This document shows positions 1 to 6,847 of a DNA stretch of 11,070 bases, in pieces (within the stretch, counting starts at the first letter, position 1; each line of letters begins with the position of its first letter). A model generated the notes under the pieces. The model was not told where the DNA came from. It worked only from the letters and a program-made list of their open reading frames with translations, and made no database searches. The position numbers and the translations under genes were made by a program. Origin of the DNA: Verrucomicrobia subdivision 3 bacterium UBA7542 (GTDB lineage: Bacteria; Verrucomicrobiota; Verrucomicrobiia; Limisphaerales; UBA11358); contig DLMG01000063.1 of the NCBI GenBank assembly GCA_002479245.1, positions 1 through 11,070 on the forward strand, given 5' to 3'.

Positions 1-3000
1 TGGAGGACTCCACCATGCCCAGATGGTTGTTGCTCGCGCCCATGCCGGTGATTATGGCGTGGACGCGCGCCCCTCTTGCGCGGGCCAGGCTCTCCCGCTC
101 GATGACGATCATTCCCCCGCCTTCGCCGAGAACCATCCCGTCTCTTTCAGCATCGAAGGGGCGGGAGGTCTCGTGAGCGGGTCTCTCCCGTCCCGACAGC
201 CCGAAGAGTGCGCCCAGGGCGGAGAATTCCAAAAAATGCAGGTGGGTGAGATTGTCCTCGGCCCCGCCGACGATGGCGGCGTCGATGATGCCGTTTCGGA
301 TCATCTGCATGGCGCTGTGAAGCGCGACCAGTGAGGTCGCGCAGGCAGCGGAGACAGAATAGCTTGGCCCCATGAACCCATACCGGTTGCAGATGAAGCC
401 GGCCGCTGCGCAGTTGAGCCTGCCCAGGAGTGTGGTGTCGTCGGGGGCCATGCGCCCGGCCTTCACCTCCTGTTCGATTGCGCTCGCCTGATCCGGTGTG
501 AGGTGAACGGCCCTTTTGACGGCGGCGAGGACGTCGTGAACGTATGCCCGGATGATGATATTGGTGAGGGTTCCCGCCGCCTCGCCCGAGTTCTGGGAGA
601 TGAGAACTCCGATTCGCTCGCGTGGGATGGCCGACTCCAGGATGCCGGAAGCCCGGATGGCCCTGTCCGCTAGCCACAGGGTGTTCTTTGTGGCGTCGGT
701 CATGGTCCGGAAATCCTGTGGGGGAATCCCGAGTTCATTGCGAGAGATCTGAAAGTCCAGGAAGGCGCCTACCTTGCAGTAGGTCTTGTCCGAAACGCGC
801 GGCCGGGGATCATAAAAGCACTCATGATCCCACCGGGAAGGCGGAACTAATGTAATCCCGCTCTTCATGGCCAGGCTTGCGGCCCAGATCTCTTCCGGAC
901 TCTTCCCCAAGGCATTGAGGATGCTCATCCCGGTGATGGCAATCCTTTCGTGACCGTTCTTGTGGGGAGCGACTCTCTTGCGTTCATGGCCAACTCCGGG
1001 GGTTGGGGTTTCCATGTGCAGCGGCGCACTGGGTGGAGGTTCGGAAATCTTCTCGGCCGATCCCTCGAAGGGCTGATGCAGCAAGAGAGGGCCTTCGGCC
1101 ACCTCGCGGTGAAATGCCTGTAGCTTTTGGACCTTGCTGATAAGGCCGCCACAGGCCCCGCTCATGAACTGCCCGCGTTCCAGACAGGCCTGCTCATCCA
1201 GAAGCATCCCGCTTGGCCTGTCCACACCTCGGGCCGCGGCGAAGAGGCTCCCCGCAGTCATCTCTTCCATTCTCGTCCGGAAGGAACGCTCGTCCTGGTG
1301 GCCCGCGGCAAACTCCCTCTCCAGAGATAAAGCAGCGGCCACTCTCGGAGTCCTCAAGGAGCGCACCCGAAGTCCAGTGCCTTGGCCCGAAACGACTGTC
1401 CCCCCCGGCGGCGATTCCACGATCATCCGCCGATAGAGCGCCGTCAGGGCGCCCGTTTCAACGATCTCCCGGGTGGCCAGATAAGCCGTGCCCATTTGGA
1501 TGGCGTCCGCGCCAAGCAGGGCGGCCATGAATGCAGTTTCCCGATTGAAGATGCCTCCGGCAAGGATCACGCGACAGCCCTGGAACAGGGAGGGCTTGCG
1601 CCGTTTGAGGTCCAACACCATTTGCGCCAGGGTGAGTGTGCTATGTTGCCCCACGTGGCCGCCGGCCTCGTAGCCCTCGCAGACCACGTACCGGACGCCC
1701 GCTTCCAGAGCGAGCCTGAGCAGGTCTCCATCAGGGACGATGTACGCGACCTCGATGCGGCATTCCAGCAATTCTCTTATGGGAGAGAGGTCCCCTCCGG
1801 CGATCCAGACAAAGCGTGGCCGGTGTTGCTTTATCCAGGCCAGATGCGTCTCCCGGAATGGGTTCTCGGCCAAAGACACAACATTCACCGCATACGGGCG
1901 TCCGCCCATGATCTCCGGCAAGCGTCCCAGCTTACGGTCACAGGCCTCCGCGTCCATCAGGCCGAGGGCGATGGTGGGCAATCCGCCGGCTTCGGCAACC
2001 CTTAAGGCAAACTCCGGAACATCTGTGATGGAGGACATGGCGCCCTGAATGAAGGGGTACTTGATTCCCATCTCTCTGGCGACAGGGCTGTCCAGGAAGC
2101 AATCCTTTTTCGCCTCAGCCGCGCGGCATAAGTTTCGAATCTCCTCCATGAAGGCGCTCACGGCCTTCTCGGTTCCAGTCCCAAAACGCTCGGCAAACGC
2201 CGCCGCAAAGGCCGCCTCCACACCCAGAGGGATGACCTCATCCGGGGTGAAATGGCTTTTCAAGGGATGGAGCGCTCTGGCCTGCACCTGGCCGACGAAG
2301 GAACGACGGCTTTCGTCCGTGATCTCTGCTGCGCACAGCGAATCCTCGAACGTCTTGATCTCCTTGAACGCCTGCGAGTTTCCCTTGTTGAAAAGACGAC
2401 AAGGAACTTTCAAGTCCAGGCCAGCCAGGGCGGTGGAATCCATGCGGAGTTTGGCAAGCTGCTGGCGTTGGAGATCATCAATGGCCACCAGGTCCGTCAG
2501 CCAGTGGACACTCTCGAAGACGATGCCGGTGGCTCCTGTGGACAGGAATGCCGCTGCCGCCTCAGGGGTCCAGACGCCGCCCCAAATGAGAATGTCCATG
2601 GACTTTGAGCCGGCGCGCAACATTTCCTTGGCCGCCGAATAAAGAACCAGGGCCGTCTCGCCGCTCACGAATCCAGAGGCCTCGCAGCCTTTCAGGACGA
2701 TGCGCCCGATTCCCGAGCCATCCTTCAAGATCGCGGCCAGGAAATCCAAGTCTCCGATGATCGGAAAGCAACGGTGGTTTTCCGACAAGACCCTCAGTCG
2801 CTGCAGGAAAGCGGAAAGATCCCCCTGGGAAAACGGGGGTTGGCATTCCACCCAGATGTTCTGAACCCCGGCGTCCTTCAGGGACCTTCCCAAAGAGGGA
2901 TCCATCAAGGTCCGGGCAGAAATTTTGATATCGCCAATGTGGCTGGCAGAATTGGCCCTCGGTAAGAAAGAACACAGTGCTTCCGCCCCCATCACGGAGA

Positions 3001-3112
3001 AATCGAAGATGGCCCGGCTCCCCGTTCGCTGAGCCATTTGGGTCACCGGCGGGCCTGTCTCCTCGGGACGCCAGACAAAAGCGATGATGGGGACTCGGGC
3101 CTCAGCCATCAT
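1..3112 (-). CDS. Type I PKS / PUFA-synthase-like protein, tandem NPD domains then ketosynthase (partial, runs off left edge)
   Basis: An uninterrupted minus-strand frame starts at the ATG at 3112 and is still open at base 1, so only the first 1037 codons are visible. Residues about 1-340 look like a degenerate nitropropane-dioxygenase (NPD, FMN TIM-barrel) half: KGCEASGF near 141 and ILIWGGV near 174 sit where family motifs belong. Residues about 341-680 are a better NPD domain with IQGAMS (355), EGYEAGGHVG (479-488, His486 in the catalytic position) and ILAGGIF (516) plus GADAIQMGTAYLA (534-546). After a proline-rich linker (about 685-720) a ketosynthase begins at RIAITGM (723). It carries the DKTYCKVGAF segment typical of PfaA/FabF-like enzymes and the active-site SAACATS with Cys924. 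The ketosynthase histidines lie beyond the window. By family knowledge, NPD (PfaD-type) domains are the enoyl reductases of PUFA and related iterative synthases, so this enzyme probably builds a reduced acyl or polyketide chain. The start is supported by GGAGG seven bases upstream; a second ATG follows immediately. Product unknown. Confidence 0.88.
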   Translation of the reverse strand, partial: MMAEARVPIIAFVWRPEETGPPVTQMAQRTGSRAIFDFSVMGAEALCSFLPRANSASHIGDIKISARTLMDPSLGRSLKDAGVQNIWVECQPPFSQGDLSAFLQRLRVLSENHRCFPIIGDLDFLAAILKDGSGIGRIVLKGCEASGFVSGETALVLYSAAKEMLRAGSKSMDILIWGGVWTPEAAAAFLSTGATGIVFESVHWLTDLVAIDDLQRQQLAKLRMDSTALAGLDLKVPCRLFNKGNSQAFKEIKTFEDSLCAAEITDESRRSFVGQVQARALHPLKSHFTPDEVIPLGVEAAFAAAFAERFGTGTEKAVSAFMEEIRNLCRAAEAKKDCFLDSPVAREMGIKYPFIQGAMSSITDVPEFALRVAEAGGLPTIALGLMDAEACDRKLGRLPEIMGGRPYAVNVVSLAENPFRETHLAWIKQHRPRFVWIAGGDLSPIRELLECRIEVAYIVPDGDLLRLALEAGVRYVVCEGYEAGGHVGQHSTLTLAQMVLDLKRRKPSLFQGCRVILAGGIFNRETAFMAALLGADAIQMGTAYLATREIVETGALTALYRRMIVESPPGGTVVSGQGTGLRVRSLRTPRVAAALSLEREFAAGHQDERSFRTRMEEMTAGSLFAAARGVDRPSGMLLDEQACLERGQFMSGACGGLISKVQKLQAFHREVAEGPLLLHQPFEGSAEKISEPPPSAPLHMETPTPGVGHERKRVAPHKNGHERIAITGMSILNALGKSPEEIWAASLAMKSGITLVPPSRWDHECFYDPRPRVSDKTYCKVGAFLDFQISRNELGIPPQDFRTMTDATKNTLWLADRAIRASGILESAIPRERIGVLISQNSGEAAGTLTNIIIRAYVHDVLAAVKRAVHLTPDQASAIEQEVKAGRMAPDDTTLLGRLNCAAAGFICNRYGFMGPSYSVSAACATSLVALHSAMQMIRNGIIDAAIVGGAEDNLTHLHFLEFSALGALFGLSGRERPAHETSRPFDAERDGMVLGEGGGMIVIERESLARARGARVHAIITGMGASNNHLGMVESS

Positions 3113-3119
3113 GTCCAGA

Positions 3120-3124
3120 CCTCC
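3120..3124 (-). promoter_or_regulatory. Ribosome-binding site of the megasynthase
   Basis: The minus strand reads GGAGG, followed by a seven-base spacer and the tandem ATGATG. It lies in the 42-bp gap after the upstream acyltransferase gene. It fixes the start at 3112 (or 3109) and supports co-translation from a shared mRNA. It is the clearest Shine-Dalgarno sequence in the window. Confidence 0.75.
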
Positions 3125-3154
3125 GTTTTAACGCCATGCGTTTACTTCTGTAAA

Positions 3155-4276
3155 TCATAAGGACTTTCCGAATATGCGATATTTCTTGTATGGTCTTGCG
3201 CCTGCTTCCTCGGCCAGTGAGTTGATCGACTCGTTGTCCTGAAGTGTCCAGCCCATTTCCAGATACTGAAATTTCTTTTTCTTCCTCACGATTTCATAGA
3301 TGTGGTGGAAGGCCAGCATGGGAAGTCCCAGTTGCCGGTACTTCTCCTTGATCCCGAAGAGCACAAGCCTTAATCCCTTGATCTCCCGCCGATACAGGAG
3401 GAACTTCAGCAAACCCATCAAACCGATCCGCCCGTTGAGACGCTTGAGCATGGGGTTGATGTCAGGAAGGATCACGCAGGCCGCTGCGGGTTCACTGTCA
3501 TGGTAGATGAAGAAAACCAGGTCCGGATCCGCGAATGGCTTCACGCTCTTCTGAATGTCACGCATCTCATTGTCGGTCAGGGGAACAAAACCCCAGTTGC
3601 CAGACCAGGAATCATTAAATATCTCCTTGATCAGAATGAACTCAGCGTCCTCTTCCTTTGGACGAAAGCGCCTGATGTGGACGCCTTTTTTTTTGGCGAT
3701 CCGCTCGGCCAGACGATCCATCCACTCGGGAAGCCGGTAATCGCCATCGATCAGGAAGGCCAGCAAGTCCTTCTCTTTGGTGAAACCGCACGATTCGACC
3801 AGCCCCGGGTAGTACGGCGGGGTGTACGGCATCATCAAACCGGGCGGATAATCGAATCCCTCAATGAGCAATCCCGTCTCGTTGTTCATGGACGGGTTGA
3901 GCGGGCCCCTCATGAAGTTCATCCCCTTCTGGCGAACCCACGTCTCCACGGAAGAGAAGAGCGCCGCCGCCGCCTCGGGATCGTCAGCGCATTCAAAAAA
4001 TCCCCAACTGCCCGTCTTTTCGTTGTGGACCTGGTTGTGACGGCCGTCAATGATGCCCGCGATCCTTCCCACCGTCTCCGAACCGCGTCGGGCAAGAAAA
4101 AGGATGCGCTCGGAAAACTCCCAGAAAGGGTGCTTGCGGGGGTCCAGCGTCCGGCGAACCTCCTGCTTAAGCGGGGGAACCCATTTGGGATAGCCGGCAT
4201 AGATTCTCCATGGGAGGTCAATGAAGTCCCTTAGTTCCGATCCTCCTTCCACAGTCAAAATCTCCGTGCACGACAT
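3155..4276 (-). CDS. Acyl-CoA N-acyltransferase-fold (GNAT-like) protein, bacterial ceramide synthase-like, paralogue A
   Basis: This encodes 373 residues from ATG 4276, presumably a cytoplasmic N-acyltransferase. It is clearly homologous to the plus-strand gene at 5714-6847. Shared blocks are VGRIAGIID (69-77), GFFEC-DD (92-99), GP-NP-MN-E-GLL (124-137), GFD-PP--MM (140-149), KDLLAF-ID (169-177), NWGF-P-T (227-234), G-KEKYR (308-314) and a C-terminal PYK-YR-F (362-369). The segment KEKYRQLG is placed like the acyl-CoA-binding turn of GNAT proteins. From memory, the Caulobacter ceramide synthase belongs to this fold and length class; I infer a related N-acylation role but cannot confirm it. 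An alternative GTG start at 4351 has AAGGA eight bases upstream and would add 25 residues. I prefer 4276 because it aligns with the conserved N-terminus of the paralogue and the added stretch looks non-coding. The megasynthase starts 42 bp after the stop, which suggests an operon and a shared product. Confidence 0.8.
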   Translation of the reverse strand: MSCTEILTVEGGSELRDFIDLPWRIYAGYPKWVPPLKQEVRRTLDPRKHPFWEFSERILFLARRGSETVGRIAGIIDGRHNQVHNEKTGSWGFFECADDPEAAAALFSSVETWVRQKGMNFMRGPLNPSMNNETGLLIEGFDYPPGLMMPYTPPYYPGLVESCGFTKEKDLLAFLIDGDYRLPEWMDRLAERIAKKKGVHIRRFRPKEEDAEFILIKEIFNDSWSGNWGFVPLTDNEMRDIQKSVKPFADPDLVFFIYHDSEPAAACVILPDINPMLKRLNGRIGLMGLLKFLLYRREIKGLRLVLFGIKEKYRQLGLPMLAFHHIYEIVRKKKKFQYLEMGWTLQDNESINSLAEEAGARPYKKYRIFGKSL

Positions 4277-4307
4277 GATTATTTTATTCGATAGTTTGTC
4301 ACCGACA

Positions 4308-4330
4308 CCATTACATAATAATGGTAATGG
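4308..4330. repeat. Short inverted repeat upstream of acyltransferase A (possible operator)
   Basis: CCATTAC (4308-4314) and GTAATGG (4324-4330) are perfect 7-bp arms around a 9-base AT-rich loop. They lie 32-54 bp upstream of the ATG at 4276 in the most AT-rich stretch of the window. A minus-strand TTGACA occurs at 4354-4359, but I find no good -10 hexamer at normal spacing, so I do not call a promoter. The palindrome could bind a regulator; this is inference from position and symmetry. Confidence 0.35.
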
Positions 4331-4381
4331 AGTTCCGCACATACACGCCACGTTGTCAATCCTTTAGCTGGTTCCCGCGAA

Positions 4382-4705
4382 ATGAATGAGTTTTGTCGCT
4401 GCCAAACCGCGCTGCGGAAGGCGGCCGTCCGCTAGAATCCCAAGGACTTTCCCGAGGATTTTTGTTTTCAACTGACGATGGAGGAAGCGGAGGCGGTGCT
4501 GCATTCAAGGTCACAATTTGTGACCTTGAAGCGGGGGCAAAATATAAAATACCTGCCCCATGCCTTCACCGAACACGGCGCGATCATGGCGGCGACGGCG
4601 TTGAACAGTCCCGAAGCCGTCGCCACGAGCGTCTTTGTCGTCCGGGCCTTCATGCAGATGCGCGAGCAATTGGCGGCCAACGCCGCCATCCTCTTCGCCG
4701 CGTGA
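4382..4705 (+). pseudogene. ORF6N-domain DNA-binding protein remnant
   Basis: One plus-strand frame, read through an in-frame TAG at 4433-4435, resembles the ORF6N domain found in phage and restriction-modification neighbourhoods. After the stop it reads NPKDFPEDFCFQLT, then SRSQFVTLKRGQNIKYLP, AFTEHGAIMAA, LNSPEAV, SVFVVRAFMQMREQLAAN. These are the family's central blocks. The usual N-terminal part (a GV-T--LN-AVKRN-like stretch) is missing or scrambled, with AVR directly before the TAG, so a lysine or arginine codon may have become a stop. The C-terminal coiled region is lost at a TGA at 4703-4705, where AANAAI should continue. The only open part is 4478-4705 (75 codons). I judge it a decayed gene, probably non-functional. 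Confidence 0.75.
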
Positions 4706-4755
4706 ACTGCGCCGGGTTTGGTTTTTGATTTGCCCATCCTCCGTTTTGAAATACG

Positions 4756-4857
4756 ATGCCACACAACCGGCTCATGGAAATTCAACTCGAAGATTTGGAA
4801 TATCAACGTCGCGCAATCGCGACGGTCGTCGGCGTGTTGGAAGGCCAACCCCTTTAT
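4756..4857 (+). pseudogene. N-terminal stub of a restriction-enzyme Res/helicase-type subunit
   Basis: The frame from ATG 4756 (or ATG 4774) reads MEIQLEDLEYQRRAIATVVG then VLEGQP. This resembles the opening of type III restriction Res subunits and related DEAD/DEAH proteins, where a LDYQ-AI--VV-VFEGQ pattern precedes the helicase core. Similarity stops after about 33 codons. The frame then runs antisense into the end of the lipoprotein gene and stops at 4945-4947. No Walker motif is present, so at most a fragment remains. Its position 50 bp after the ORF6N remnant, on the same strand, fits a decayed restriction-modification locus, where ORF6N genes often occur. The family call rests on a short match. 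Confidence 0.5.
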
Positions 4858-4867
4858 GTCATTACGT

Positions 4868-5398
4868 TCATCTGCGAAGGCGGACCTGAATATCCGAAAG
4901 CATCTGGATCATCTCGTCCTTCGAAATACTGCACCAGGCCATGTTAAAGATCACCCCTCCGATTGAAACCTCGTTCCTTTGATTTCTCTTGATCCCGCCA
5001 TCCACAAACCCTGAATACGGTAGAAAACTTCGTCCTGGAGAATCCGCGATCAAGTCGTTTTTTACGTAGATTCCGCTGGTTGCGACAACGAGGCAGCTCT
5101 TGGCGCTCCTCATGGCGCTCGTATCTACCAACGCCAGCACCTCATCATCTGCTGCGACAGCACAGGATTGCCTCGCATTGGCTAACTTGTTTGGAGGGAT
5201 ATTCGGGATGATATAAAGATCTCGGCTTGCATGCAGCCTTAGGGCTTTGAGAACCGCCTCCTTCTGTTCAGGACTGATGTTCTCGTGAGACTCGTTCTGC
5301 GAAGACTGGTCAACGTGGCTGCTCGCGCAGCCCCAGAGCAAAACAGTCCATACTAGAACAGTCGCGGTGGCAAAAAACCTTGGAGCCTTGGTTTTCAT
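4868..5398 (-). CDS. Predicted lipoprotein of unknown function
   Basis: A 176-residue protein starts at ATG 5398. The N-terminus is basic (MKTKAPR), then a hydrophobic stretch (residues 8-22) ends in the lipobox LLWGC with Cys24, so it should be exported and lipid-anchored by signal peptidase II. A polar, flexible stretch rich in S, N, Q and E follows (25-45). The folded part has NIPPNKLANAR, DEVLALVDTS, SAKSCLVV and GIYVKND. That pattern recalls PH-like domains of unknown function in other bacterial proteins, but I cannot name the family. No clear Shine-Dalgarno is seen. It lies alone on the minus strand between two plus-strand remnants and the dispersed repeat, with no evident operon partner. 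A much longer open frame from 6307 reads into it, but that extension is antisense to the acyltransferase and has no export signal at its start. Confidence 0.75.
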   Translation of the reverse strand: MKTKAPRFFATATVLVWTVLLWGCASSHVDQSSQNESHENISPEQKEAVLKALRLHASRDLYIIPNIPPNKLANARQSCAVAADDEVLALVDTSAMRSAKSCLVVATSGIYVKNDLIADSPGRSFLPYSGFVDGGIKRNQRNEVSIGGVIFNMAWCSISKDEMIQMLSDIQVRLRR

Positions 5399-5462
5399 GT
5401 GTTCCGGTGATGTTATGCCTCCGTTGGCGGGTGGCAAGCGTTTTTGCGCCAGCCCGCGCGCA

Positions 5463-5626
5463 ACGAAAGCGGTGTTGCGGTTCGGAGAGCAAAGGAGAAT
5501 GGCAACGGCACTTTGGTCGGACCAATCAATTCTGCGGAGTGACGAAACTTGGTTGCCAGAATGGAGCGGCAACCTGGGCGGAGTGCGGCGGTGGCGCAGT
5601 TCGGTCGCGTGGGGTTCCTTGCTCAA
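5463..5626 (+). repeat. Dispersed repeat, copy 1
   Basis: The core at 5539-5626 matches the reverse complement of the right-edge segment ending at 10865 at roughly 80 percent by eye over about 88 bases. Shared words are GTGACGAAAC, GAATGGAGCG, GCGGTGGCG, GTTCGGTCGCGT and a terminal CAAGC. Weaker ordered matches extend left: ACGAAAGCGG (5463), CGGTTCGGAGA (5478) and TTTGGTCG (5512), with indels between. In this copy GGTTGCC (5551-5557) and GGCAACC (5568-5574) form a 7-bp stem. It fills most of the roughly 315 bases between the lipoprotein start and the acyltransferase start, where I see no gene. Confidence 0.7.
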
Positions 5627-5713
5627 GCGATGAAGGATTTCAAGATGCTTGACGTTCACACGTCTCCTGTTCACTGTTTGTCTCCTGCAAGCCGGCGAAT
5701 TCCGGCGTCCAGC

Positions 5714-6847
5714 GTGAACAGCAACATTAAAATCATTCCACTGTCGCGTACCGCGCGGGACGTGCGCCGCTTCTTGAACGTCAGCTACGCTGTTTACCGC
5801 AACGACCCGCATTGGGTGGCGCCACTGTTGATGGACTTGAAGAAGGTTTTCACAAACAGCAATCCGCTTTTCGAACACGCGGAAATGGCGCTGTGGGTGG
5901 CGGCGCGCAACGGACAGGACGTGGGACGCATCGCGGGCATCATCGACCAGCACCACAATCGAGCGCAGAAGGACAACGCGGCATTCTTCGGTTTTTTCGA
6001 GTGCCCCGATGACGCGGCGGTCAGCCGCCAATTGTTCGAGGCGGTGTTTGCGTGGGCGCGGCAGGGCGGCGCGCGGCGGGTGCTGGGGCCGATGAATCCA
6101 ACGATGAACGACGAGTGCGGCTTGCTGGTGGATGGTTTCGATTCGCCGCCAACCTTCATGATGACCTACAACCCGCGCTACTACCTGGACCTCGTCGCCG
6201 CGGAAGGATTTCGAAAGGTGAAGGATTTGCTGGCGTTCCATATTGACTTCCAAAAGTGCCCGCTCGACCGCCTCGCGCGCATCGCCGGGAAGACCCGGCA
6301 GCGACACCCGGAAATCACCCTGGTGCCGGTTCGCCGGGCGACGTTGTCAAGCGACATGGCCAAAGTCAAAGAAGTCTATAACGCCGCCTGGCAGGACAAC
6401 TGGGGATTCATTCCGATGACGGACGCGGAAATTGATTTCATGGCGAAGCGGTTGAAGCCGCTGCTGGTGGACGGACTGATCTGGGTCGCCGAGGCGGCTG
6501 GGGAACCCGTCGGGTTCATGCTGGCGTTGCCGGATTACAACACCGCGCTCAAGCCGTTGCGGGGGCGGCTGCTGACGCCCAGGCTGCTCGGATTTCTGCC
6601 CTACCTGCTCGGGTGGAAATGCCCGCCGCGTTGCCGGGTCATTACACTGGGTGTGAAGGAAAAATACCGTAACCACGGTCTCGAAGCCCTGATGCTCACC
6701 GAGGGTTTCAAAACGGGTTTCAAAGTCGGGTTCAAGGACGCGGAAGCTTCGTGGATACTCGAAGACAACCTGATGATGTGCCGGTTGCTCGAAGCCTTCG
6801 GTGGAAAACCATACAAGACTTATCGGTTGTTTGAGCGAGAGGTTTGA
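5714..6847 (+). CDS. Acyl-CoA N-acyltransferase-fold (GNAT-like) protein, bacterial ceramide synthase candidate, paralogue B
   Basis: This encodes 377 residues from GTG 5714. It shares the conserved blocks of the protein at 3155-4276: VGRIAGIID (70-78), FFGFFECPDD (91-100), GPMNPTMNDECGLL (125-138), DLLAFHID (171-178), NWGFIPMTD (229-237), GVKEKYRNHG (313-322), W-LEDN (347-352) and KPYKTYRLF (365-373). In Caulobacter, ceramide is made by Spt, an acyltransferase-fold ceramide synthase and the reductase CerR. The genes converging from the right match the other two steps, so N-acylation of the sphingoid base is the most economical role. The start is uncertain. GTG 5714 aligns best with paralogue A. 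ATG 5645 has AAGGA seven bases upstream, and ATG 5630 and 5549 are also in frame, but these lie in or beside the dispersed repeat and add non-conserved residues. The 3' end overlaps the PAP2-type gene by 28 bp, tail to tail, with no terminator visible. Confidence 0.8.
   Translation: MNSNIKIIPLSRTARDVRRFLNVSYAVYRNDPHWVAPLLMDLKKVFTNSNPLFEHAEMALWVAARNGQDVGRIAGIIDQHHNRAQKDNAAFFGFFECPDDAAVSRQLFEAVFAWARQGGARRVLGPMNPTMNDECGLLVDGFDSPPTFMMTYNPRYYLDLVAAEGFRKVKDLLAFHIDFQKCPLDRLARIAGKTRQRHPEITLVPVRRATLSSDMAKVKEVYNAAWQDNWGFIPMTDAEIDFMAKRLKPLLVDGLIWVAEAAGEPVGFMLALPDYNTALKPLRGRLLTPRLLGFLPYLLGWKCPPRCRVITLGVKEKYRNHGLEALMLTEGFKTGFKVGFKDAEASWILEDNLMMCRLLEAFGGKPYKTYRLFEREV

Noticed and set aside
1382..2005. A 207-codon plus-strand open frame opposite the synthase
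   Set aside because: It is antisense to the NPD domain, whose motifs are intact on the minus strand.
4807..4824. A perfect 7-bp stem (CGTCGCG / CGCGACG, loop CAAT) as a terminator for the lipoprotein gene
   Set aside because: It lies inside the Res-like coding stub and no T-run follows on either strand.
5654..5687. A short imperfect direct repeat (GTTCAC...TCTCCTG twice) as a regulatory array
   Set aside because: There are only two units with unequal spacing and no promoter nearby. It mainly argues that the sequence before GTG 5714 is not coding.
4868..6307. A 479-codon minus-strand open frame spanning the lipoprotein and reaching far into the acyltransferase gene
   Set aside because: Upstream of 5398 it is antisense to conserved acyltransferase codons and repetitive in R, H and V. 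A lipoprotein signal in its middle shows the true start is internal.
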